This document shows, in pieces, positions 17,561 through 27,740 of a stretch of DNA of 31,760 nucleotides. The stretch is from Chara braunii (Eukaryota > Streptophyta > Charophyceae > Charales > Characeae), in assembly GCA_003427395.1 (NCBI GenBank), contig BFEA01000188.1, positions 306,655 to 338,414 on the forward strand, in the 5' to 3' direction. Within the stretch, counting starts at the first letter, position 1; each line of letters opens with the position of its first letter. The notes beneath the pieces were generated by a model, which saw only the letters and a list, made by a program, of their open reading frames with translations, ran no database searches and was not told the DNA's origin. The position numbers and the translations under genes were made by a program.

Positions 17561-17626
17561 CACAAGTACAACAAAGAACTGCAATAAACTTGGAACAACA
17601 CAATAAATAAACTGATATATAGTCCA

Positions 17627-17703
17627 GTTGATGTAGCTCAGTGGTTAGAGCACCGGTTGGAAATGCGCATTGTGGTATAAGGTCCCAGGTTCAAAACCCC
17701 GCA
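17627..17703 (+). repeat. tRNA-derived SINE head
   Basis: The plus strand reads gatgtagctcagtggttaga with a box A match at 17634-17651, and ggtcccaggttcaaaacccc (box B-like) at 17681-17700. The D-arm is very good. The T-stem and acceptor stem do not pair, so it is not a functional tRNA. A SINE body may extend to about 17900 but its end is not clear. Confidence 0.6.
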
Positions 17704-17930
17704 GCCTTGCGCATGGACACCGGCAGGGCGTTAGATTGATGCACGGCTGGACACACATCCCCTTGGGCTGACGCATGGTACTATTACAGACACTGCCTGC
17801 GCACCACCCAAGGGTAGTCCACGGTATTGTATGTTGGTTGTGGGTTTCACAGGGTTTGCTTGGGGTGTTGGTCGCAGGTGTTCTGGTTTCTCCCCAGTCG
17901 GGCATATCACACATTTGATCCATATCTGGT

Positions 17931-17985
17931 GGTTGTTCATATGGTAGAGTCTTGGATTACACGTTACAGGGTACGGGGGGGGGCA
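17931..17985 (+). repeat. tRNA-like SINE fragment ending in a G run
   Basis: ggttgttcatatggtagagt followed by cttggattacacgttacagg resembles a valine-type tRNA D-arm and anticodon arm. The 18-mer cacgttacagggtacggg (17960-17977) recurs at 20822-20839, where it continues into ttcgagcc, a box B-like sequence. Here the sequence instead enters a G run. Confidence 0.4.
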
Positions 17986-18201
17986 CAGCGCGACCGGGAG
18001 CGCTGCGCCCCCACTGGAGCACCGTCAGAGCGGACGCGGCCCGACGCAGGAGCTAACGGAGAGTCTGACGACGCGATGGGCTGGTGGAGGCTGTGGGCGC
18101 GAGACGTGACAGCGGGAGGGTAGAGATGATGTGGCGCGACTTGCTGTGGCCAGCCTTTTGAAAGCACAGGTGGTGCCATCTCCGGCTTCACGCTTCATCT
18201 A

Positions 18202-18459
18202 GTGATTCTGCAGGCCAGAACGCTGGATGAAGGGAAGTCTGCCTTTGAAAGGGGGCGGGTCTTCATGAGACTCTCGACACATTGGTTGCCTTTGCTTCTC
18301 TGCTTGCGTAGTTTTGTGGAGGATGGTCGGCTGATGCAGGCTGAAAGGGAGGAGCTCGTCCTCACGTGGAGTGGGAGGAGGATTGGAGGCGACATCGAGT
18401 CTGCAGTTTTTGAAGAAGGGCCAAGCGGTATCAGCGGCAGCTGCGTTTTTTCGTCATGA
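18202..18459 (+). CDS. unrecognised ORF, 85 codons
   Basis: This frame has balanced composition with charged residues (ARTLDEGKSAFERGRVF near the start, then EDGRLMQAEREELVL). It is preceded by an open stretch without an obvious start. I recognise no family. It may be a decayed transposon coding fragment or an orphan exon. Sequence on both sides is non-coding, and AT-rich on the right. Confidence 0.2.
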   Translation: MILQARTLDEGKSAFERGRVFMRLSTHWLPLLLCLRSFVEDGRLMQAEREELVLTWSGRRIGGDIESAVFEEGPSGISGSCVFSS

Positions 18460-18599
18460 GGGCATCTGGAGTACGAGAGCGCTGTGGTCGAGTTTTTTTC
18501 GCTTTGTTGATTGCATCTTGAGGATGAGCTTGGCTTTTCTTTGGATAGTCCCTCTCGCTGATCATATGTGTATTCATCAATCTGGATTACTTTGATTTT

Positions 18600-19090
18600 G
18601 GTCTGCGTAGCTGATGTTTACCGATGATGATGATGTAATTAGTTTTTTTTAATTTGGTCTTCTCTATTTTGAATTCACTCGTTTGTTTTTCGAGGTTGTA
18701 ATTCTGGATATTCTTTCTAAATGATGATGATCTGATTCAGTTTTCTCTTGAAGGAACAATATTTTCTTAAACTTTTTTCGTGCCATACATCTTTGCCAAA
18801 CGTTTCTCAAACTGTGGTTTGAGAATCTAATTCGAAAATCCCTTATGGATATCTAAACCTAAATTTCGTATAATTTCTCGTAAATTTTGTCACTCAGTAG
18901 TTTTTCTTATCATCGATCATATGGTCTTGATTTTTTTTCTCTTGGTTTCTGATACAAACTCATTCTGATTTTTGTAGTATTTTTTCGAAACTCTATGGTT
19001 GCTAATCATAACCCCATGCGGTAAATTCTGATTCGGATAGTCTTGAGGGTTGTAATTGTGGCTTGCTGTGTATATCCGTGGGGTCTTCCT
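18600..19090. other. AT-rich, no gene recognised
   Basis: T-rich on the plus strand with gatgatgat and tttttt words and no ORF. No RNA gene is apparent. Confidence 0.4.
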
Positions 19091-19405
19091 TGAGGGTTGG
19101 AGCCTCCCCCCGTTGAGGGTTTCACAAGGTGGGAGGTGTTATTCTTGGAGGGGGGAGGCGGTATTGGGGGATTGTTGTCTCTTAGCCGGACTGATTTAGG
19201 GTCGGATCAGTACTGGCGGGTGGGGAGAGAAGGCAAGGGGGTGGCTGCTTATAGCAGTGTGTTAGGATTTTTTGTGGGAAGGAGTGTCTTCGATGACTAC
19301 ACTGTGAGCCGAAGGGGGGGGAAGCTAGATTTGAAGAAAGGAAGGTAGCAAGGGGATTTTCAACAGAAAGGGTTGTTTGTTAGGGTAAGTAGGTTAGAAG
19401 GACGA
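19091..19405. other. G-rich stretch, no gene recognised
   Basis: Purine- and G-rich plus strand. The open frame 19097-19348 (+) encodes a Gly-rich peptide of biased composition and is not convincing. Confidence 0.3.
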
Positions 19406-19411
19406 TGATGG

Positions 19412-20125
19412 GACGACACAGGCCGGTGCTGGAGCCTTTGCTCTGTAACCCAGGGGGAGCTTGAGGCCTGGGAAGTTATGCCGAGGGTGGAAGGCATAAC
19501 CAGATCGTCCGACATAGTTGGCGCCGGGGTTTTGACCCTGTAACCTGTTTAGGGGCTCGCCGCTAAGGGAATTGTCGATGGAGGAAGGCACTTTCTGTCA
19601 GTCAGAGCTAGGTTGATCGGTACTGGGGAGGGTTGTGGTGCCCTGTCAACCTAGCAGAAGGGGGTATGAGATTAAGTGAGTTCTGGTACGAGGACTGAAA
19701 GCCTGGACTGACGCCCCATCTGTGGGAAAGGGGAATCTAGGATAGTAGGCAGTTTTAGTCTTGCCCCCCCCGCCCTTATATTTTTCTAAAGTTTTTCGTA
19801 TGTCCCAAAAAGAGTTGGGTGCTTAGTGGTTCTAGGAATGTTTTTTGGGACTTTGGGATCCTTACTAACTCATCTTAGGTGGCTTCAAAGCTGTTTTACT
19901 TAGTGATCTGCGGTTGTTCGATGCCAGAACGACGTTGACCGGTGCTGGGGTGTTGCCCTGTAACCTGCGATGCAGGAGCTTGAGGTCTGGTAGAGAGATC
20001 TGGGGATGTCTTGGGGTGGGCTTCCCACGGGACAACCAAGGGTTGCTGCCGGGACGACGCTGGTCGGAGCTGGGGTGAGTCGCGCTGCCCTGTAACCCAG
20101 CAAAAAGTGGGGGTGTGAGACCTAG
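19412..20125 (+). repeat. degenerate repeat family around ccctgtaaccc
   Basis: Five related blocks at about 19412, 19515, 19612, 19930 and 20052 share the order gacgacgc.ggtcggtgctgg, then a variable stretch, then gccctgtaaccc or a variant, then an agc...gggg...tgagacct-like segment. The first three are about 100 bp apart. The last two are about 120 bp apart, after a gap with no clear unit. No frame is conserved. Confidence 0.55.
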
Positions 20126-20426
20126 AAGAGATCGACGGAGAGTACGAAAGTTTTGGAGAACGTTGGAAGGGTTTGTGTGGGATTTCGAGGTCTTTGGAAT
20201 AATCGTAGGACCTCTGTGGCCTATTCTCATACTTCTGGAACGACGGTAAGAGTTCTTAGGTAATTCAAAAAGAAGAAAAGGTGAGTGGGAGAGGATGGTT
20301 GGTTACCACGCGTTCTACCAGTGAGGGGGCTAGCTGGTAGGATGGGAGTATGGCATAGCAGCAACAGAGATGGTGGCTCCGCTGCAGTCAGTCTTGCCGG
20401 AGTGAGGTATAGTGGATTGATGGGGG

Positions 20427-20796
20427 NNNNNNNNNNNNNNNNNNNNNNNNNNNNNNNNNNNNNNNNNNNNNNNNNNNNNNNNNNNNNNNNNNNNNNNNNN
20501 NNNNNNNNNNNNNNNNNNNNNNNNNNNNNNNNNNNNNNNNNNNNNNNNNNNNNNNNNNNNNNNNNNNNNNNNNNNNNNNNNNNNNNNNNNNNNNNNNNNN
20601 NNNNNNNNNNNNNNNNNNNNNNNNNNNNNNNNNNNNNNNNNNNNNNNNNNNNNNNNNNNNNNNNNNNNNNNNNNNNNNNNNNNNNNNNNNNNNNNNNNNN
20701 NNNNNNNNNNNNNNNNNNNNNNNNNNNNNNNNNNNNNNNNNNNNNNNNNNNNNNNNNNNNNNNNNNNNNNNNNNNNNNNNNNNNNNNNNNNNNNNN
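20427..20796. other. assembly gap (370 N)
   Basis: A run of N. The sequence resumes with an A run (20797-20819), so the gap sits at or beside a homopolymer or retroposon tail. Any apparent frame spanning it is meaningless. Confidence 0.98.
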
Positions 20797-20819
20797 AAAA
20801 AAAAAAAAAAAAAAAAAAA

Positions 20820-20856
20820 CCCACGTTACAGGGTACGGGTTCGAGCCTGGCTTGAT
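20820..20856 (+). repeat. tRNA-like T-arm fragment
   Basis: cacgttacagggtacggg continues into ttcgagcctggc, a box B-like sequence. It shares 18 nt with 17960-17977. The rest of the element probably lies in the gap or was never present. Confidence 0.35.
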
Positions 20857-20934
20857 CCTTGGGGGGGGTTCTTGTCCAGCTTGCCCCGCCCTCTCCTTGA
20901 TATATACACATGACTTCATAGAGTACACACATGT

Positions 20935-21060
20935 TAGTCACTGGTGGGGTCTAGTGCCTGCAGTAGGTTCAGGTAGGTTGGATAGGGTGCCATTGGGTGC
21001 AGTTCCTACTGATATTCGGATAGATTCTGAACGATCTGGTGGCTATTCACATCGCAGATG
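20935..21060 (+). repeat. direct repeat, copy 1
   Basis: tagtcactggtggggtctag starts a block of about 120 bp that is nearly identical to the one at 21179, 244 bp downstream, through gtgccattgggtgcagttcc, cggataga and tctggtggctat. Only a few substitutions and a small deletion distinguish them. Confidence 0.85.
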
Positions 21061-21178
21061 CTCCATGGTGGGGTGCAGCATACAACCATATACACATGTT
21101 CCACACATGATACTGCCAACATAGATTCACAGAATATATAAATGTACACAAAAAACAGACTGGGGGGCTAGTCACTGG

Positions 21179-21282
21179 TGGGGTCTAGTGCCTGCAGTAG
21201 GTTCAGGTATGTTGGATAGGGTGCCATTGGGTGCAGTTCCTACTGACATTCGGATAGAACTGTCTGGTGGCTATATATATGG
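21179..21282 (+). repeat. direct repeat, copy 2
   Basis: Second copy of the block at 20935-21060. It lacks about 9 nt after cggataga and ends in a short TA run. Confidence 0.85.
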
Positions 21283-21289
21283 GCCCCTG

Positions 21290-21600
21290 TAGTTTATTGT
21301 CTGGGCCTGGCGTCCGAAGTTCCTGTTCGACAAGGTTCGTCCAATTCCGCTTCCACCAGGGCTGGCTAACCCATCAGCCCTGGTGCCTATCACTGCTGTT
21401 CGGTCCAAGTTGCCTGCTCGTGGGTAGGGCAATAGCCCTGAGTGCTGGTTACACTGAGGTAGGATAGTGGGATAGGGGGTGCGCTAGGAGTATTGACGTG
21501 AGGATGGGTTGGGATGGGGTCTCAGAAGGACACCCGCGGCTCACAGTTCCAGGTGATCACTGTGCGATCACTGACTGACCTCTACAATAAAAAAAAAAAA
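21290..21600 (+). repeat. diverged duplicated block, copy 1, A-tailed
   Basis: It aligns loosely with 21775-22080. Shared landmarks are gcctggcgtccgaagt versus acctagcgtcggaagt, gct.ccaccagggctg versus gctgccaccaagggctg, agccctggtgc, tactgaggtagga versus tactgaggcagaa, and ataggggg(tgcg) versus gtagggggtgcg. It ends in an A run (21588-21601), which suggests a retroposed unit. Confidence 0.6.
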
Positions 21601-21709
21601 ACCCTGATATATAGCTGCACTATGAGAGTTCTTCAAGAGGGTATCTATCACTGGTTAGACCTTGGGTTAGGGGGGAGCATTAGACACTGCCCTGATATCT
21701 AGAATAGGC

Positions 21710-22080
21710 ATGCTTCGCAACGGAAAAAAAAAACAAAAAAAAACACACAAAAAGCCTGGGGACAGTGGGGAGCCTGGGGTTGGTGTTGGGTACAGCTGTG
21801 TGGTCTGCCCATGCTATAACTGTCTACACCTAGCGTCGGAAGTACCCGTACAGTGTACACTGTGGCTCGTTCGACTACGCTGCCACCAAGGGCTGAGTGG
21901 GGTTCCTGTTTAGCCCTGGTGCTTACAACTACAGTCTCACCCCGCTACCGCAAGCGGCTAGGGAGGGGTGAGGGAGCCGGGTGGTTGGGCGATGGTCCTT
22001 GTACTGAGGCAGAAATGGGGAGTAGGGGGTGCGCCGGGAAGAATTGCCGTGCGGAAAGGTTGGGTGGTGGTCTGATAAGG
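21710..22080 (+). repeat. diverged duplicated block, copy 2
   Basis: Partner of 21290-21600. It is preceded by two A runs (21724-21742), probably the tail of another unit. It is more diverged and carries insertions around 21850-21880 and 21935-21990. Confidence 0.55.
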
Positions 22081-22084
22081 TGGA

Positions 22085-22540
22085 CAAATTTTTTAAAATC
22101 TAAAATACAAGTTTTAAAGTTTAAAGTTTAAACCCTCCATTGTATTGTCTTTTCTGCACACGACCGAGTTTGTTTTTGAATAGAAACCCACAGACTTGCG
22201 CAAATACAAGTGTACACACCTGAACGGTGTGGATCAGTAATGCAAACTAAGGGTCTCTTCCACTACCCTCAAAACTAGAGGAAAATCCTAGAGCTTCCTT
22301 GAAAACTTTCACCATCAGATTTCTCTAGTCACATTTCTCGTTCCACGGTTTCCTTGGAGAGAGGGCCCTTTCGGTGAAAAATTCACCAGAAATGACACCA
22401 CCTATTAACCATTAGTGTGGAAATTGGTTTTAAGGGCGAGACTTTGAGTATGCATTGCCATTTACTTGCATCTGGAAAACCAAAAAAAGAAAAAAAGTTA
22501 TGGTTCAGCGGCTTCACCCAATCAAACTCCTTGGTATGTC
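22085..22540. other. no gene recognised
   Basis: Mixed to AT-rich sequence without a supported ORF or RNA gene. A small repeat, aagtttaaagtttaaa, lies at about 22113-22130. Confidence 0.3.
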
Positions 22541-22544
22541 CTTT

Positions 22545-22720
22545 CCATTTTTTTATTTTCTTTTATTTTTTTTACAGAGAAGATTACTTTTTTTACTTTA
22601 GACTATTCAACAATCGAGGCCGGGGATCCTCACAATTCAACCCAGAGTTATCCTGGCAGCATCAGCCAGTTTAGCTTATGGAGACTCGAGGACTGTCCTA
22701 AGCCTACTCCTCGATTCCCT
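22545..22720 (-). repeat. SINE-like A-tailed repeat, minus strand
   Basis: On the minus strand it contains gggttgaattgtgaggatcc and ccggcctcgattgttgaata, matching the body of the element at 10868-11022. It ends in an A-rich tail (plus-strand T-rich 22545-22590). The head is diverged. It lies just beyond the 3' side of the main LINE, so it either inserted near the LINE 3' end or shares its tail region. Confidence 0.55.
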
Positions 22721-23041
22721 TCTATTCCTACATTCAGCCATCAGGGCTGCAAGCTTTAGAAGTCCATTGACTGTTCTTTAACACTTCTGTCTCCAGCACC
22801 TGAACCGTCCTCAAAATCGTACGTTGCTTTCCTGTCTTACCCTGACAACCCTTACTAGTTCTAGCCTATACTACCTCCTATCCTATCTCTAATACACAGG
22901 CCTACATGGCCTGAGACCGGCCTCCAAATGGCCGGCTGGAACTACTGTTCCTGGTCACCATGGTACTCTCACACTCACCTGCCCTTGTTGACCTCCTGTG
23001 GTCCTAACTGGAACCGAGATACCCTGGTTCTGCCTCCATGA
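22721..23041 (-). other. probable 3' flank or untranslated region of the LINE
   Basis: No ORF. The sequence lies between the last LINE coding remnant (minus strand) and the SINE-like copy. There is no A tail for the LINE in this interval, so the LINE 3' end cannot be fixed. Confidence 0.3.
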
Positions 23042-23060
23042 CTACGTCCCCTCAACCCTG

Positions 23061-23085
23061 CCCAAGCCTCCCTGCTCCCTCGGGA
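23061..23085. repeat. 25-bp exact copy of an internal ORF2 segment
   Basis: Positions 23061-23085 are identical to 24628-24652, and differ by one base from 24911-24935. On the coding strand it encodes the PREQGGLG motif of the post-RT region, here misplaced at the far 3' end of the ORF2 remnant. Flanking bases on both sides do not match. Confidence 0.85.
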
Positions 23086-24374
23086 CCCCAGCCAGGCGAT
23101 TGCCAATTGTCCACGTATTCAAAAACCACCAGAGAGCCCGCCTGGCAGCCTTACCACATTTGGCCCTTCTACGCCAATCCGCCCAGATTGCGGTCCTCAT
23201 ACCTCTTTTGATCGCCATTTTAATATCAACATCTGCAAACGGTCGGCTCTCGAACCGGGAGAGGTTTCTGTCTGCCCAGATGACTGAACAGATCACAGCC
23301 CTCGCTACATGGGCAACATACGACCAACCTCACTTACCTGTCTTCTCCTTCCCCGCGAAGCCTAGCAAGACTCATGCCACTCCACATCCTCTCCCCCCAT
23401 TTGTGTCCAATGGTCTGCCCACCAGTTCCATTACCGTTTCGATGCCGGGCAGTCCCACCAGAGATGCTTCATTGATTCAAAGGGCCAGGTACAGCGAGAG
23501 CATCCCAGGGAGATTTCCATCCCTCGGCCACTCAGCCAGACTGCCGAGGGAGTGACTAGCATAGAGAGCATCCACAAGATGCTAGCTTGTTTCCCATCTG
23601 GTATACCTGCCAACACGCCCCAAAGCTTCACAAAATCCTCCGCAGATTCCTGGAGATCTGTTAGTAACGACACACTCCACCTAGCAATAGCGACGCTTGC
23701 GGGAGTTCTGACCCTTGTATCCGCAATTCTGTATGAATCCTGGACTGAATAGGAGACAAAATCCAAGCCTTGAGGGGGGGCTGGTGTGGCCTTGCCCTTG
23801 CTCCAGTGCCATGCTCTGGGGTCTATAGGTAGGGTGCTCAGAGGGACTTTTCCCACCCACATTGCAGACTTGAAAACTCCTCTCTTGTCATGGTATTCGA
23901 TGGCCCTTCTTTGGAGGGGGTCCGCCACTGTGAGATTACTCCATCTCCCACCAGCTAAAGGTTCCCTGAGGGATCCACCATGCGCCACTCCTGAATCTCT
24001 CTGAAACCATTGTCTGTCAAGCCTTGTAGTTTCCATACTGTCTCTTGGTTGGAGTCTTGACCTGGGGCATACCAGTTACCAGGGGGGTCTAGGCCTTCTG
24101 GGCCTACCAACATCTGCCACTCCTCTGGGATAGCTTGTAACAGTGCTCTCCAATGCTCTTCGACTCTCCACAGGCCCTGAAGGGGGGCTTGAATTTCCTA
24201 AAGTGGTTTCCACGTCCCCAGGAGCTCCGACCACAGATCAGCTACCCTCACCAATCCCCTCTTCATCCAAAACGCCGCTGCTTCTAGACCTGCAGAGAAG
24301 TGTCTCCCTTCGTTGTCCTAGATAAAAGAGTTCTCGAACAGTGGTTGGGCCAGGACTTCTTCTTTAGAGGTAGG

Positions 24375-24658
24375 TGGGGCTCTGACATCCGGAGGTTGCC
24401 TAATCGAGGCTCGACGCACCGCTTTCCATAACTCCAAGTGCAGTTTTTTCTGCATAGAGGAGTCGATGAAGAAACATATCCAAACGTCCTCCCCTCTGCT
24501 TAATTGCCACTGCCGCTTTAGGATTCGTTCAGCCAATAGGATCCAATCTTCGTTCACTTCAACCAGGGCTATCTTCGTCATCCATTTCCGCAGTTGGGCC
24601 TGTTTTTTCCGTTGAGGATCGATCAGGCCCAAGCCTCCCTGCTCCCTCGGGAATGTAG
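24375..24658. repeat. tandem duplication in ORF2, unit 1
   Basis: About 283-284 bp, nearly identical to the adjacent unit 24659-24941. Fewer than ten differences are visible, including one single-base deletion. The units encode the same post-RT stretch (GLIDPQRKKQAQLRKWM...). The duplication is younger than most of the damage elsewhere in the element. Confidence 0.9.
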
Positions 24659-24941
24659 TGGGGCTCTGACATCCGGAGGTTGCTTAATCGAGGCTCGACG
24701 CACCGCTTCCCAGAACTCCAAGTGCAGTTTTTTCTGCATAGAGGAGTCATGAAGAAACATATCCAAACGTCCTCCCCTCTGCTTAATTGTCACTGCCGCT
24801 TTAGGATTCGTTCAGCCAATAGGATCCAATCTTCGGTCACTTCAACCAGGGCTATCTTCGTCATCCATTTCCGCAGTTGGGCCTGTTTTTTCCGTTGAGG
24901 ATCGATCAGGCCCAATCCTCCCTGCTCCCTCGGGAATATAG
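24659..24941. repeat. tandem duplication in ORF2, unit 2
   Basis: Second unit. It is contiguous with the coding frame upstream (minus-strand frame ending near 24790), so it is probably the original 5' part of the segment on the coding strand. The junction with unit 1 is direct, without filler. Confidence 0.9.
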
Positions 24942-27385
24942 TTAACTCCCATGCCACTTTACTGAAAAAACCTTCCTCTCCTCTTGCCTGTGGCCTCCAT
25001 AGGAATCTCGCCGCTAGTCTCCTAATCTCGGAAAAGTTGCTAGCAGCTATCTCTCTCACCGACTCCACAAACCAGATCAGTGAGAACAAGGCTACGTTGA
25101 TAACCATAGCTCGACCCAACAAGGAGAGATGCCAGGCTGTACCCCAAAGCTGGAGTTTTGACGCTACCCTTTGTTGCAGTACCATTCCCTGGGCCAATCC
25201 CATCACCTGGGTGCTGACTAACAACCCAGGAAGCGTTCTCTTGACTCCAAATCCACTCGCTACATGACCCATTCCACCTTCAATGTGAATTCTGTCGGGA
25301 GGAGGTAAAAAAACTTGTTCCAGTTTACCAATGCTTCCGACATCTGTGAATACTCCATCAACACTTCCTTCACCGCTCCAGGAACTCCAGAGAGTTCTCT
25401 GACACGAGGAACAAATCATCTGCTAGGGCTTTAACCCAACATTCTTTGTTGGAGGAGAGCTGCAGACCACGAATACGGGGGTGTTTCTAAATCCGATTCA
25501 ATGGAATCGCCAATTGCAACACAAAGAGGAAAGGGGCTAAGGGGCAGCCTTGCCTGAGTGAGCGTGTCCGTTGGAAGGAGTTTGACAAGTGGCTGTTGAC
25601 TTGGACTGCAGACTTCGCTGTTGTATACATTGCTACCACCCATCTGCAAAATCCCTGCCCAAAACCCATCTTCCTTAAGGTGGTCATCACAAATGGTCAT
25701 CCCACCTTATCGTACGCCTTTTCCATGTCCAAGAGGAGAATGACCATATCCAAACTTTCTTCTCTGATGACCTCAATGCTCTCTATTGCCGTGAGGATGT
25801 TTACAAAAATAGATCTACCCTGCACGAAAGCCCCTTGATCTCGCTTTACCAACCTGGGTAACACCTTCCCCAATCTCAGCGCCAAGGGCTTCGCCAACAA
25901 CTTATAGTTGACATTCAACACGGGAATAGGTCGATAATTCCTTACGCATGTTTTTAAACATCACTGAGATCACCCCAAGGTTCATCAGATCTCCTAGTTG
26001 TTCCCCTTCCAGCACCTTGTTATAAACCTCCACCAAAGCCGGGCCCATAAACTCCCAACAACTTTGGTAGAACTCCACTGTTAAGCCGTCTCTACCTCGA
26101 CATTTATGTGCTGCCATTTCCGCCAGTGTATGTTGCAGCACCTCTAAAGTAACCGGTCTGTTCAAGTTCAAGCACTCTGACCTGGTCAGGGTGGCCTCTG
26201 TGTCCTCCCATATGTCAAATTCCGAGATAGGTCTGCCTCTACGTCTTCACTAGGTCGCCTAGCTGTCAAAATGTCTGAGTAGTAAAGTCTGGCGTAATCC
26301 AAAATCCCCTATGGAGTACTAGCCGGGGGGAAAGAGGCGTCAAAGGAGTGATTGAGCTGAACCACTTGCTGAAGGCGTCAAAGGATTAATTGAGCTGCAC
26401 CACTTGATGAAGGTTTCCTTTGTTAGCTTATCTTGCACCAGTATCCTTTTTACCCTCAAATTCTCTTCCCACCTGCATTGCTTCTCCACTTCCCAGTCTG
26501 CCAATTTTGCCGCTCTTTCCGCCGCCCACACTAGTTCTGATATAGGATACTGTTCCATCTTCCTTTTCGCTTCCTCCGACTCAAAGTCACCCCTTGTGGA
26601 TTGTCAAACCTCCATATGGTTAGTTACCCAACTCCTTAACCCTGGATCCTCTAAGTTTCAGGCGTTCAACTTGAAGTATCCTCTACCTCTTCCTTCTGAC
26701 TGCACAATGACACAGTCTACCGGTTTATGATCTGACATAGGGTGATAGACTTGTCTGATCTGTGTAAACGCCTGCTGCAGGCTGCTACTAACCAAGTAGT
26801 AGTCTAATATTCTTTGTGCGACTTCCCAACTGTCCTTCCTGATGTTCGAAAAGCAGGTGTACGGTGTACCCGACTCCTGCATCAGATCAAACAGTGCGCA
26901 AGCATCCTTCCTACCGGTTGTGCGTGAGCCTTCCCTCATGGCCTCATCCAAAGAGACATTCCAATCCTCAGTGATGACTAAATTTTTCGTACTCGGGGTA
27001 CTCAGTCTAATGCCGGAAAGGGAATCTTCTCTAGAGACTGGGTCTGAGGGAGCGTGCAATGTCATTAGAGTCCATTCCAGGGAGCCTGTGCACAAATGTA
27101 CCCAGGCCCACCCCCCCAGAAGTCCACTTTTGAGCCCAGGACCTGGGACCGCCCATTCTTGTGAATCAAGATTCCCACTCCCCTCTGGTTCCCTGCGCCG
27201 GAGACCATACTTGTGGCCCACCCCACCAACGCAGCATGCTCGCTAGCTTATCCTCATCCAGTTTCGACTCTTGTACACACAGACAGTCCACCTTCTGATC
27301 GAACATCCAAGACTTAAGCCTTTTTCGCTTCGCCCTCCCCGACGTGTTTCCCAACCCCCGCACGTTCCATGTTGCCAAGGTTAAC

Positions 27386-27685
27386 TTAACCATGAGCCTG
27401 GGCTTCATCCGCTGCATTTTGGATGCGGGAGTCTGGCTGATCGTACCCCCATCTGCGCTGCTCCTGCACAGGGGACAGGTGCATCGAACTTCTCCTTTCT
27501 GAGCCTTGGGACTGAGAAGATTGGGACTGAGATCTCCATCCTGCCATTACCGAATCACCCAGAAACTTCGACTGTAGATTCTTTTCCACTGGTAGGGAGG
27601 CATTGAGCTGCAACAAAAGAAGAGCTGAGACTTCCTAGATAGCACGTGCTGCTCCCCACGAATAGATTGGAACAATTGTCCCAAA

Positions 27686-27740
<55 letters not shown>

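Larger units (their letters stand above)
23042..27393 (-). pseudogene. LINE ORF2: endonuclease and reverse transcriptase, broken
   Basis: ORF2 starts at an ATG at 27391-27393 (MVKLTLATWNVRG; an in-frame ATG also lies at 27408). Endonuclease motifs in order: WNVRG (about 27369), QESK (about 27270), EDWN (about 26966) and SDHKP (about 26735), matching the catalytic Asn, Glu, Asp/Asn and Asp/His sites of L1 endonucleases. RT motifs: RGRDGLTVEFY (about 26095), LLDMEKAYDKV (about 25735-25703), RSLRQGCPLAPFLF (about 25560) and LADD (25409-25423) in place of the usual F/YADD. Then FPREQGGLGLIDPQ (about 24935-24900) and a terminal CSRC...HLWWDCPAS finger (23434-23502), followed by RFESRPFADVDIKMAIKRG near 23250. 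Segments fall in all three frames with stops between them, including at least two shifts inside the endonuclease. No RNase H is seen. It would have carried out target-primed reverse transcription in the nucleus. Confidence 0.9.

Noticed and set aside
17627-17703. Possible functional tRNA gene
   Set aside because: The D-arm is convincing, but the T-stem and acceptor stem do not pair and the 3' part continues as repeat sequence.
20227-21124. Long frames of 203-279 codons on both strands
   Set aside because: They exist only because N bases are read as open. The real sequence on either side is short and repetitive.
23290-23350. Consensus splice donor (caggtaagt) on the minus strand in ORF2
   Set aside because: A single donor-like word within a decayed LINE with no matching acceptor or intron structure is expected by chance.
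22998-23555. 185-codon plus-strand frame
   Set aside because: It lies antisense to the LINE ORF2 remnant, whose minus-strand reading has recognisable motifs.
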